Part shown: positions 16,660 through 25,316 of the stretch, in pieces | Layout: the number at the start of each line of letters is the position of its first letter | Numbering within the stretch: the first letter of the stretch is position 1 | From: Afipia sp. OHSU_II-C1 | GTDB lineage: Bacteria; Pseudomonadota; Alphaproteobacteria; Rhizobiales; Xanthobacteraceae | DNA: 64,000 nucleotides | Direction of reading: 5' to 3' | NCBI RefSeq assembly: GCF_000497575.1 | Contig: NZ_APJI01000001.1 | Coordinates: forward strand, 62,001-126,000 | Notes under the pieces: generated by a model | Databases searched by the model: none | What the model was told of the DNA's origin: nothing | What the model saw: only the letters and a program-made list of their open reading frames with translations | Position numbers and translations under genes: made by a program

Positions 16660-19111
16660 TGGCGAATATCTTCGCAAGAGTTGCAGGTTGCAGACGCATC
16701 AGGCGCAGGATCGGCAGACATGTCGCGAGCAGTGCCGCCAGCATAGCCACGACAAGCAATTGCGCCAGTTGCGCCGGGAAGACATGGAACGGCAACCGCC
16801 ATCCGAAGGCCTTGACGTTCACCACCGCCACCAGACACCACGCCACCAGCAAGCCGAGCGGCAGCGCCAGCAGCGCGGTGATGAATGCGACCGACATCGT
16901 TTTCAGAAGTTCAATCCCTGCAAGCCGCCGCCGCGTCAGTCCGAGCGCCCACAACGGCGCCAATTGCGGGAGCCGGCTGTTGCTCAGCGTCAGCAAACTC
17001 GTCAGCAGCGCGACCCCGGCGACACCGAGGGTGAATGCGTTCAGCGCGGTCGTGACCGAGAATGTACGATTGAAGATGCGCGTCGATTCAGCCTTGAGCG
17101 TCGCCTGATCCAGCAGACGGCTGGTGTCGAGACCGAATTTTTCGCGCAACGCCGTGACGAGTTCAGGCACTTTCGCGGGGGTCACACGCAGGCCGAACCG
17201 CGTCCGCGCGATGTCCGGCCAATGCGCCGCGAGCGCATCGATATCGATGCCGATCTGCCCCTTGGGATTGCCGTAGTCGGGATAAATCCCTGCAACCATG
17301 ACGGACCATGGCCCCGTTACCGCTGGAAGCACAACGTGATCGCCGAGACCGGCTTTCAAGCGCCGCGCAAGCTGCTCGCTGACCAGCATACCCTTGCCCG
17401 CCCGCACCTTATCCCAAACGCCCGGCATGAATTCCAGCAGCGGCCAGCGCTCACGATAGGTCGCGTGATCTGCGAAGCCGAGAATCTCCACCGGCAACGT
17501 GTCCAACGTCACGTCGGTGCGCCAGGCTGGCAGGATTGCTTCGACTTCCGGGCGCTGGCGCAGCCACCGCACGATCTCCACGGCCTGCGCATCGCTGTTC
17601 GCGTTCAGATAGACCTCCGCCGCAAGCCGGTCGTCGAGCCAGGTGGTGAAGGTTCGCGAGAAGCTCTGCACCATGGTGCCGACGCCGACATTGACCGCGA
17701 GCGCAAGCAGCAAGGCCATCAGCGCCAGCGACAGTCCGGGAAGTTGCTGCCGGCTGTCGGCCCAGAACCATTTGACGACAGGCCGGACGGTGCCGCGCTG
17801 ACCCAGACTTAACACCATGCCAAGCAGCACCGGCAACGCCAGCGCCGCCGCGAGCAGCATCCCCGCAAGCACCAAAAATCCCGATGTGAGCGAGTCACCG
17901 AAGTAAAGACAGGCCGCAGCGACGAAAGCGACCGCCACGGCCATGGCGCCCTGCCGCATCAGCCATCGGTGCTGCGCCTGCTGCCAGGCATAGGGCTGCG
18001 CCGCAGCAAGAACCGGCAGACGGTAGACGCGATAGAGCCCCGCCGCCGCCGCGAGCAGCGCGCCGAGCACACTCATGCCGAGGCCCGACAGCCACCAGCC
18101 TGGCCGCAGCGACAGATGTCCCGGAATCTGCGCGCCATACAATCCGCGCAGACTGACCGCGACATCCGGCAACAGAAAGGCCGCGACGACATAGCCGAAG
18201 ATCAACCCGATAACACCGGACAGCAGTGCAAGCGACACCAGTTCGGTGATGAGCACAATGGTCAGCGCCCTCGCCGACACGCCGCAGGCGCGCATCGTGC
18301 GCAGCATCGGCAGCCGCTGCTCGAACGCGAGCCCGATCGCAGAATGAACGATGAACAGACCGACCACGAACGACAGCAGACCGAACGCTGTCAGATTGAG
18401 GTGAAAACTGCTGGTGAGGCGCTCGAGGTCGCTCGGTGCGCCTGCCTCCACCAGCAACAGTTTGCTGCCGGTGACCTGCGCAAGTGGAGGACGCTTGCCG
18501 CTGCGCATGTCGCCGACCAGAAGCCGCGAGATCTGGTCCGGCATTTTGAGAATGCGCTGCGCGACGCCGATGTCGACCACCAGCACGCCCGGCGCGAGAT
18601 TGTCCTGCACCACGAGCGGCGGCAGTGACATGCCGTTTATCTGCGGCGATGCGCCCTCGTGCATTTTCAAATCCGCCAGCGTTTCCGGTGCGACCAGCGT
18701 TTGGCCAGGCGGCGCGATGAACTTCTGCAAGTCCGCCTGCCCGAGTTCGGGCGCTGACCCCGCCCCCGGAGGCAGCGAGACAGGCTCAATTCCTAATAAC
18801 CGGGACGACCGGCCGCCCATTAGTACCCGGCCTTCGACCACCGGCGACACCGGCCAGTTGGCGCGGCGCAGATCAACAAACAACTGCTGCGGAAATGCAG
18901 GGCTGTCGCGCCCGACCAGCATTGCGGTGTTGCCGCCGCCGAATGTAGCTGCCGCGCGGTCGTAGCTATTGCGCGCCTGCTGGTTGAGCGCCTGTACTCC
19001 GCTCCATAACGCAGTCGCCGAAATCAATCCGACCAGCAAGGTCGCAAGCTGCATCCGGTGCCGCTTCCAGTGGCTCAAAAGGCCGACCAGAATCCAGAAC
19101 GGACGCGTCAT
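16649..19111 (-). CDS. FtsX-family ABC permease with two FtsX domains (AttFG-like)
   Basis: An 820-residue inner-membrane permease with a single N-terminal membrane segment (about 20-40), a large periplasmic domain, a first FtsX unit (about 230-345), further membrane helices near 380-450, a second periplasmic domain (about 470-660) and a second FtsX unit (about 690-815). This is the arrangement of the predicted lipoprotein/lipid-extracting permeases (YbbP/AttFG type) that act with a LolD-like ATPase. The ATG overlaps the ATPase stop as ATGA and its end overlaps attH, so all three are coupled. Whether AttF and AttG are fused here or AttG is simply absent cannot be decided without comparison. 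Confidence 0.87.
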   Translation of the reverse strand: MTRPFWILVGLLSHWKRHRMQLATLLVGLISATALWSGVQALNQQARNSYDRAAATFGGGNTAMLVGRDSPAFPQQLFVDLRRANWPVSPVVEGRVLMGGRSSRLLGIEPVSLPPGAGSAPELGQADLQKFIAPPGQTLVAPETLADLKMHEGASPQINGMSLPPLVVQDNLAPGVLVVDIGVAQRILKMPDQISRLLVGDMRSGKRPPLAQVTGSKLLLVEAGAPSDLERLTSSFHLNLTAFGLLSFVVGLFIVHSAIGLAFEQRLPMLRTMRACGVSARALTIVLITELVSLALLSGVIGLIFGYVVAAFLLPDVAVSLRGLYGAQIPGHLSLRPGWWLSGLGMSVLGALLAAAAGLYRVYRLPVLAAAQPYAWQQAQHRWLMRQGAMAVAVAFVAAACLYFGDSLTSGFLVLAGMLLAAALALPVLLGMVLSLGQRGTVRPVVKWFWADSRQQLPGLSLALMALLLALAVNVGVGTMVQSFSRTFTTWLDDRLAAEVYLNANSDAQAVEIVRWLRQRPEVEAILPAWRTDVTLDTLPVEILGFADHATYRERWPLLEFMPGVWDKVRAGKGMLVSEQLARRLKAGLGDHVVLPAVTGPWSVMVAGIYPDYGNPKGQIGIDIDALAAHWPDIARTRFGLRVTPAKVPELVTALREKFGLDTSRLLDQATLKAESTRIFNRTFSVTTALNAFTLGVAGVALLTSLLTLSNSRLPQLAPLWALGLTRRRLAGIELLKTMSVAFITALLALPLGLLVAWCLVAVVNVKAFGWRLPFHVFPAQLAQLLVVAMLAALLATCLPILRLMRLQPATLAKIFANER

Positions 19112-19776
19112 GTGATCCGCCCCGCGCTGAGATGCACCCGCCGGTCGAGCGTCGCGGCAAGCCGCTCGCTGTGCGTCACCATCAGAAAGCCGCAGCCGGT
19201 GCGCGCGACCAGATCGCGCGCCAACGCCAGCACATCGTCGGCGGTGGCTTCGTCGAGATTTCCGGTCGGCTCGTCGGCCAGCAGCACGAGCGGCTTGATC
19301 GCCAGTGCGCGCCCGATGGCGACACGCTGTTGCTGCCCGCCGGAGAGTTGCTCTGGATAGCGGTCGAGCAGCGTGCGAAGCCCGAGCCGCTGCACCAGTT
19401 CATCCTGCCACACCGGATCGTGGCGGCCGGCGATCCGCGCCTGGAACGCGAGATTGTCGGCGACCCGAAGACTGGGAATGAGGTTGAACTGCTGGAACAC
19501 GAGACCCAGCCGGTCACGCCGCATCGCTGCCCGGTCGCTGTCGGACAGATCGGACACCAGCGCGCCGTCGAGCCAAACCTCGCCGCTGTCCGCTTTATCG
19601 AGGCCCGCGATCAGATGAAGAAGGGTGCTCTTGCCGCTGCCGGATTCACCGGTGAGCGCCACGCTCTCGCCCGCGGCCAGCGCAAGATCGACGCCGCGCA
19701 ACACCGCAAGCTGCTCCTCCGACGTCCGATAGGATTTGGTGAGGTTGCGAACGGTCAGCATGGTTGCGGCGATCAT
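19108..19776 (-). CDS. LolD/MacB-type ABC ATPase (AttE-like)
   Basis: A 222-residue ATPase of the LolD/MacB/FtsE group. Walker A is GESGSGKS, the Q-loop region FQQFNLIPSL, the signature LSGGQQQRV, Walker B LLADEPTGNLD, and the switch His is in MVTHSE. The DEPTGNLD form is diagnostic of ATPases that serve FtsX permeases. It is the first gene of the minus-strand cassette. The start is at 19776; MLTVRN five codons later (19761) is an equally plausible start as many relatives begin there, and neither has a strong ribosome site. Confidence 0.9.
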   Translation of the reverse strand: MIAATMLTVRNLTKSYRTSEEQLAVLRGVDLALAAGESVALTGESGSGKSTLLHLIAGLDKADSGEVWLDGALVSDLSDSDRAAMRRDRLGLVFQQFNLIPSLRVADNLAFQARIAGRHDPVWQDELVQRLGLRTLLDRYPEQLSGGQQQRVAIGRALAIKPLVLLADEPTGNLDEATADDVLALARDLVARTGCGFLMVTHSERLAATLDRRVHLSAGRIT

Positions 19777-19842
19777 ACATAAAGCCGACTTCGCCGTACA
19801 TCATGAAGCATCAATCGGTGCCAACGATGAAGGTTGAAACAT

Positions 19843-19958
19843 CGTCATGGCCGGGGTTACCCCGGCCACCCACGTCTTAAACGGGCACCGATAAAGACGT
19901 GGATGCCCGGCACGCAGACAAATTTCGCGGTTTGCGACCGCTGCGGCCGGGCATGACG
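19843..19958. repeat. Intergenic palindromic repeat, type A
   Basis: An imperfect inverted repeat in the gap between the att-like cassette and the RND pump gene. The outer arms are CGTCATGGCCGGG and CCGGGCATGACG; inner arms CACGTCTT and AAGACGTG are also paired. I recognise this as an interspersed palindrome found many times in Bradyrhizobium-type genomes. It separates two minus-strand units and may act as a transcript end. Confidence 0.8.
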
Positions 19959-19971
19959 ACGAGTCACAGCC

Positions 19972-22900
19972 TCAAGTCAGGCTGAGTTCGTATTTCTCGA
20001 TATCCTTGGCCCGCTCGGTTTCAGCCGCAGCCCTGTGGTCAGTCGCAAGCACCGTATAAACCGCCGGCAAGACGAACAGCGTGAACAGCGTGCCGACCGA
20101 CATGCCCGCGACGACCACAATGCCGATGGAGAAACGGCTTGCCGCGCCGGCGCCGCTCGCGGTGAGCAGCGGCAGCAGGCCGGCAACCATCGCGGCCGTC
20201 GTCATCAGGATCGGCCGCAGACGAACGCGCGCCGAGTGCTCGATGGCAGTACGCCGGTCCACACCTTCGTTGACCTGCATCTCGTTGGCGAATTCCACCA
20301 TCAGGATGCCGTGCTTGCTGATCAGGCCGACCAGCGTCACCAGACCCACCTGCGTGTAGATGTTGATGGTGGCAAGGCCGAAGAACAGCGGGATCAACGC
20401 GCCCGAGATCGCCATCGGCACCGAGATCAGGATCACCAGCGGATCGCGCAGACTTTCAAACTGCGCGGCCAGCACAAGGTAGATGATGATGAGCGCGAAT
20501 ATGAAAGTAACCGTGAGCTGGTTTCCTTCCTGCACATACTGACGCGAGTCCGCGAGATAATCGCGGGAGAAGCCCGCAGGCAGTTGCTTCGCCTGCTGCT
20601 CGAGGAACTCCACCGCCTTGCCCATTGTTACGCCCGGCATCGCCACGGCCTGGAACGTTGCCGAGTTGAGCTGGTTGAAGTGGGTCAGCGCGTTCGGGTT
20701 GGTCATCGTCTCGATGGTAACGACGGTCGAGAGCGGTACCTGCCGGCCGGTATTGGTCGCAACGTAATAGTTGGCGATCGATTCCGGCGTCAGGCGCAGG
20801 TCACGCGGCACCTGCGGGATGACCTGATACGACCGGCCTTCCAGATTGAACCGGTTCACGTAGTTGCCGCCCAGCAGGGTCGACAGCGTATTGCCGAGGG
20901 CAGCCATGTTGATGCCGAGGTCGTTCGCCTTGGAACGATCGACAACGACGCGGACCACCGGCTGATTGAATGCCAGGTCGCTGTCAGCCACGATGAAGAG
21001 TCCGCTGGCGCGGGCCGCCTTCTTCAGGTTCTCCATCTGCTCGAATACGGCCTGGAAGCCGCTCGTGCTGCTGATGACCATCTGGATCGGCAGGCCGCCG
21101 GGGCCACCCGGCAGCGCAGGCAGATTGAAGGCAAACGCATTCACACCCTCGACCTTGCTCAACTCATTCTGCACCAGAGGCTTGAGCGCCAGCGAGGATC
21201 GCTTGCGCTCATCCCATGGCTTCAGGATCATGCCGGCAATGCCGTTGGCGGGGCCATTGGTGCCGTTGATGATGAAGCGCAGATCGGTTTCGGGGAAACC
21301 CGCAAAGACCTTGTCGAGCTTCTCGCCGTAGAACTTGCTGTAGTCGATGTTGGCGTATTGCGGCGCCTTGGTCACCGAGAACAGGATGCCCTGGTCTTCC
21401 TCTGGCGCCAGTTCCTTATTGGTGTTGACGAACATGAAGCCAACGAGAAACAGAATCGTCAGGGCGAAGAGGCCCGTGATGGGCCGATAATCCAGCGAAC
21501 GGTCCAGCTTGCGGCCGTACCAGTCGGTCACCCGGGTAAACACCCGGTCCACAAGCTTGGCGAAACGCCCCTGTTCGTGACCGCCCTTGAGCAGCACCGA
21601 GCACATCATCGGCGACAGCGTTAGCGCGACCACACCCGAGATGATCACCGACCCCGCCAGCGTGAATGCGAACTCACGGAACAGGGCGCCGGTCAGGCCT
21701 CCGAGGAAGCCGATCGGGGCATACACCGCGGCCAACGTAATCGTCATGGAGATGACCGGGCCGACAATTTCTCGCGCGCCTATCAGCGATGCCTCAACGG
21801 GCGATTTGCCCTCCTCCAGATGCCGGTGGATGTTTTCGACCACCACAATGGCGTCGTCGACCACCAGTCCGATGGCAAGCACCATCGCCAGCAGCGTCAG
21901 CAGGTTGAGCGTAAAGCCCATCGCCAGCATGAGAATGCAGGCACCGACAAGCGACAGCGGAATGGTGACGACAGGAATGATCACCGAGCGGAACGACGCC
22001 AGGAACAGGAAGATCACGACGACCACGATCACCACCGCTTCAAGCAAGGTGTCACGCACCTCGTCGATCGAGGACTGGATGAACTTGGTCGAATCGTAAG
22101 CCACGCGCATCTTCAGCGACGGCGGCAGATTGCGCTCGATTTCCGGGAACAGGCCACGCACGCCCTTGACGATGTTCAGCGGGTTGCCCTGCGGCGTCGA
22201 CTGAACGCCGATAAAGATGGCCTGCTGGCCGCTCATCGCAACGCTCGAGTCCGTGCTCTGGGCGCCGAGTTCGACCGTCGCGACGTCTTCAAGCCTGACG
22301 AAGCCGCCATCCTTGGCTTTCACCGTCATCCGCTTGAACTGCTCGATGCTGGTCAGGTCGGTATTGGTCGTCACGTTCGATACGGTGAAGTATCCCTTTG
22401 ACTGACCTGCGGCGGCCTGGAAGTTGTTCGCCCTGATCGCCGCGGCGATGTCGTCGGGCGACACGTTGCGGCCGGCCATCCGCACCGGGTCCAGCCAGAT
22501 GCGGGTTGCCAGCGTCTGCGCACCGAGAATATCGGCCGATGCGACGCCATCCACCGTCGAAAGAATCGGCTGCACCACGCGGGCCAGATAGTCCGAAATC
22601 TGCGGCCCGCTCAGCTCGTCGCTGGCGAAACCGAGATACATCACGGCCGTGGTCTGGCCGGTCGATTTGGTGATGACCGGGTCGTTCGATTCTCGCGGGA
22701 TCAGGTATCTGACCGAACTGACTTTCGAACTGACTTCGGTCAGCGCGGAGTTCGGATCGACATTGAGCTTGATGTAGACCGAGATCGTGCTGGTACCCTG
22801 CACCGACGACGACGTGATGTAATCGACGCCTTCCGCCGACGCCACCGCCTGCTCGATCGGCTGGGTGATGAAGCCTTGCATCAGGTCGGGCGACGCGCCG

Positions 22901-23055
22901 GGATACGACGTCGTGACGGTGACCACAGTGTTCGACAGCTTCGGATACTGACGAATTCCAAGATGCGTCGCCGCCTGAAAACCGATCAGCAGGATCAGCA
23001 GACTGACGACAAGCGACAGCACGGGCCGCTTGATGAAGATATCGGTGAAGGCCAT
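19972..23055 (-). CDS. RND efflux pump, inner-membrane transporter (HAE1 type)
   Basis: A 1027-residue AcrB/MexF-type proton antiporter. It has TFDIFI-like start (AFTDIFIKRPVL), paired aspartates in AIGLVVDDAIVVVENIHRH on TM4, the lysine in LVGLISKHGILMVEFA on TM10, and duplicated periplasmic loops. It exports drugs or other amphiphiles using the adaptor encoded just upstream and an outer-membrane channel not encoded here. I start at ATG 23055 with GGAG eight bases upstream; the frame also opens at a TTG six codons earlier. No outer-membrane factor gene is adjacent, so TolC-like protein must come from elsewhere. Confidence 0.93.
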   Translation of the reverse strand: MAFTDIFIKRPVLSLVVSLLILLIGFQAATHLGIRQYPKLSNTVVTVTTSYPGASPDLMQGFITQPIEQAVASAEGVDYITSSSVQGTSTISVYIKLNVDPNSALTEVSSKVSSVRYLIPRESNDPVITKSTGQTTAVMYLGFASDELSGPQISDYLARVVQPILSTVDGVASADILGAQTLATRIWLDPVRMAGRNVSPDDIAAAIRANNFQAAAGQSKGYFTVSNVTTNTDLTSIEQFKRMTVKAKDGGFVRLEDVATVELGAQSTDSSVAMSGQQAIFIGVQSTPQGNPLNIVKGVRGLFPEIERNLPPSLKMRVAYDSTKFIQSSIDEVRDTLLEAVVIVVVVIFLFLASFRSVIIPVVTIPLSLVGACILMLAMGFTLNLLTLLAMVLAIGLVVDDAIVVVENIHRHLEEGKSPVEASLIGAREIVGPVISMTITLAAVYAPIGFLGGLTGALFREFAFTLAGSVIISGVVALTLSPMMCSVLLKGGHEQGRFAKLVDRVFTRVTDWYGRKLDRSLDYRPITGLFALTILFLVGFMFVNTNKELAPEEDQGILFSVTKAPQYANIDYSKFYGEKLDKVFAGFPETDLRFIINGTNGPANGIAGMILKPWDERKRSSLALKPLVQNELSKVEGVNAFAFNLPALPGGPGGLPIQMVISSTSGFQAVFEQMENLKKAARASGLFIVADSDLAFNQPVVRVVVDRSKANDLGINMAALGNTLSTLLGGNYVNRFNLEGRSYQVIPQVPRDLRLTPESIANYYVATNTGRQVPLSTVVTIETMTNPNALTHFNQLNSATFQAVAMPGVTMGKAVEFLEQQAKQLPAGFSRDYLADSRQYVQEGNQLTVTFIFALIIIYLVLAAQFESLRDPLVILISVPMAISGALIPLFFGLATINIYTQVGLVTLVGLISKHGILMVEFANEMQVNEGVDRRTAIEHSARVRLRPILMTTAAMVAGLLPLLTASGAGAASRFSIGIVVVAGMSVGTLFTLFVLPAVYTVLATDHRAAAETERAKDIEKYELSLT

Positions 23056-23076
23056 GAGTGGCGCTCCGTTCAAAAA

Positions 23077-24264
23077 TCAGTAGCGCGGCGGCTGCGCGGG
23101 AATCTGCGGTGGCTGGTCCGGCGAGATCGTGACAGCCGAGCCGGATTGCAGCTTGAGCTGTCCGACTGCAACCACGCGATCCCCCGGCTTTATGCCGCTG
23201 GCGATGACGACACGGCCGTTGATGCGCTGTCCGGTCTTCACGAAGGTCCGGTCGGTTTTCAGCGACACCTTGCCGTCGGGGCCCTTGGTCTCGGTGATGA
23301 GCCAGACGGAATCGCCGTAGAGGGTATAGTCCACGGCAGTTTCCGGCACGGTAATCACCGCAGGCTTCGGCGGCAGCTCGACCGTGGTCGATGCGAACAT
23401 GCCCGGCTGCAGGATGCGGTTCGGATTATCCAGCGTCGCCTGGACGCGCACGTTGCGCGTGTCGGCACTGATCTGCGGCTCGATGGTGGTGATCTTGCCT
23501 TCGAAGGTGCGGCCCGGATAGGCGTCAACCTTGATGCGGACGGTCTGGCCCACGTTCAGAACAGCACGGTCCTTTTCGGTCACCGTGAAGTTCAGATAGA
23601 GGCGCGACAGATCGGTAAGCGAGACGATCTGCGTTCCCGCGCTCAGATACTGACCGAGCTGGACCAGACGCACGCCGAGTACGCCGTTGAACGGCGCGGT
23701 GATGCGCTTCTGCGAAATGATGGCTTCGGTCTTCGCGACCGCGGCGGCACCCTGATCGTAAGCCGCCTGCGCCTGATCGACCGTCGCTTGCGGACCGAAC
23801 GATCTGGCGAGCAGCGTCTTGGCGCGGTCGAGTGCGAGCTGCGCCGCCAGTGTCTGCGCCTTGAAGCTGGCGAGATCACTCTGCTCCGGCGCGTCATAGA
23901 TCTGGAGCAACGGATCGCCTGCCTTCACTTCCGAGCCCGGCTGGAAGAGAATCTCGGTGACGCGTCCGTTGACGTCGGTGGTGACGTTGACCTGATTGAT
24001 CGCGGCGAGATCGCCGACTGCCGTCAGGAGATTCGGCAGCACTTCGGACTTGGCTTCAGCCACGGCCACCACGGTCGGAGGCGGTTTGTTGTTCTTGAAG
24101 AACTCCGCGATCATGTGACTGCGGAAGGCGTTAAAACCCCAGATGATGCCGACCAGCAGCACAAGCGCGCCGCCGACGATGATCAGCCAGCGCCGCATGC
24201 GAATGGGCTTTTGCGGGGACTTCGCCGCAGGAGTTTGATGGGAAGGCGAGCTCTTGGCGTCCAT
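23077..24264 (-). CDS. RND efflux periplasmic adaptor (membrane fusion protein)
   Basis: A 395-residue HlyD/AcrA-type adaptor joining the inner-membrane pump to an outer-membrane channel. It has an uncleaved-looking N-terminal membrane anchor (about 26-46) with no lipobox Cys, the lipoyl half-motifs VTTDVNGRVTEILFQPGSEVKAGDPLLQI and RITAPFNGVLGVRLVQLGQYLSAG around a short coiled-coil hairpin, then beta-barrel and membrane-proximal domains. It lies two bases after the tetR stop and 21 before the pump start, making a tetR-adaptor-pump operon. Confidence 0.92.
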   Translation of the reverse strand: MDAKSSPSHQTPAAKSPQKPIRMRRWLIIVGGALVLLVGIIWGFNAFRSHMIAEFFKNNKPPPTVVAVAEAKSEVLPNLLTAVGDLAAINQVNVTTDVNGRVTEILFQPGSEVKAGDPLLQIYDAPEQSDLASFKAQTLAAQLALDRAKTLLARSFGPQATVDQAQAAYDQGAAAVAKTEAIISQKRITAPFNGVLGVRLVQLGQYLSAGTQIVSLTDLSRLYLNFTVTEKDRAVLNVGQTVRIKVDAYPGRTFEGKITTIEPQISADTRNVRVQATLDNPNRILQPGMFASTTVELPPKPAVITVPETAVDYTLYGDSVWLITETKGPDGKVSLKTDRTFVKTGQRINGRVVIASGIKPGDRVVAVGQLKLQSGSAVTISPDQPPQIPAQPPRY

Positions 24265-24266
24265 GT

Positions 24267-24968
24267 TTATGCACTTTCCACAATCCGGACCGTCGCTGGC
24301 GAGAGCGACGGAACGGTATCCAAATAAGAAGCGATAGCGTGGCCGTTCATTCCGATTCCCCGAAGAATGAACTGGCAGATATGCCGTTCGAAGTCCGGCG
24401 CGCTTGGATAGTCGAGCGAGGGAGTCGCGGGAAGCCTTGTCAGGGCAATCATGTGAACAACTTGATGCGCGAACCAGAAGAGATTTAGCGATTCACCCTC
24501 AACCCGCTCCGCGTCACCCGCCGCGATGGCGCTTTCAAGCGAAGCATTGAAGATGGGGCCGATCAGCTCTCCGATTTTGTCATAGAGCAGCCTCGCGAAT
24601 TCGCCGTCGGTAAGCTGGCTGGAGATCAGAAGTCTAACCCGCTGCGCGTCTTCCTGATCCGGTTCTTCGGTCGCGCGCATGAAGTGCGCGACCATTTCGC
24701 GGATAAGAATGACCAGTGTCTCCGTCGATGGCTTCAGCTCGCGCAGCCGAAGCAATTCCGGATCCGCCTCGCAGGCTTCCGCGAGTATTTCCGCATAGAG
24801 TGCGGCTTTAGTAGGGAAATGCTTGAACAGCAGTCCTTCCGAGATACCCGCAGCCTGCGCAACACTTCGCGTTGTCGTCCCCGCGAAACCGTACAGGGCG
24901 AAGCAACGTTTGGCCGCCTCCAGGATCTGCTCCCGGCGGAGATCGCTCGTGAGTCTGAGGGTGCTCAT
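24267..24968 (-). CDS. TetR-family repressor of the adjacent RND pump
   Basis: A 233-residue TetR regulator. The DNA-binding region is residues 8-55 with recognition helix ISEGLLFKHFPTKAALYAEI; the rest is the ligand-binding helical domain. First gene of the tetR-adaptor-pump operon. I start at ATG 24968 because the in-frame GTG at 24989 lies in the operator palindrome. Drug-pump TetR proteins normally bind such a site and release it on binding a pump substrate, so it likely represses its own operon. Confidence 0.9.
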   Translation of the reverse strand: MSTLRLTSDLRREQILEAAKRCFALYGFAGTTTRSVAQAAGISEGLLFKHFPTKAALYAEILAEACEADPELLRLRELKPSTETLVILIREMVAHFMRATEEPDQEDAQRVRLLISSQLTDGEFARLLYDKIGELIGPIFNASLESAIAAGDAERVEGESLNLFWFAHQVVHMIALTRLPATPSLDYPSAPDFERHICQFILRGIGMNGHAIASYLDTVPSLSPATVRIVESA

Positions 24969-24973
24969 GCGGC

Positions 24974-24989
24974 GTGAGTAAGCACTCAC
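24974..24989. promoter_or_regulatory. TetR operator palindrome upstream of the RND operon
   Basis: GTGAGT and ACTCAC form a perfect 6-4-6 inverted repeat (GTGAGTAAGCACTCAC) five bases before the tetR ATG. Its size and position are those of an autoregulatory TetR-family operator, and binding would block initiation of the whole tetR-adaptor-pump transcript. Confidence 0.75.
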
Positions 24990-25316
24990 TTAGCCTAAAG
25001 TCAACTGGAATTGCTGCAACGCAATGCGCATTTCAGCCACAATTAGGCATCCGGCGTCTCAGTGTCGGGAACTCTGTCAGGCACATTTGCGACTGGTGCC
25101 AGCAATCAGATCTTGCGGATCGAATTACCGCGAACCGTCCCGCGTCTTGAGTCATCAGCGCCCCACGCCACTCTGTCCGCTGTTGATCTCTCATCCAGCC
25201 CAGAACGAAGTCTTGCCTTAATCGGGCAAACCCGCCTCAATGGACACAACGAATGGCCCCCGCCCCGGCGGGAAGGCCGCTAAGGCCCGGAACAATCAGG
25301 GCCAGGGGGAGGCAGC
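24990..25316. other. 327-base gap before the TAXI-TRAP genes
   Basis: No convincing gene is seen; short open frames here lack homology-like sequence and codon bias. The region must hold the divergent promoters for the tetR operon and the TRAP genes. The last bases contain a strong ribosome site, GGGGGAGGCAGC, before the ATG at 25317. I could not identify a specific operator. Confidence 0.6.
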
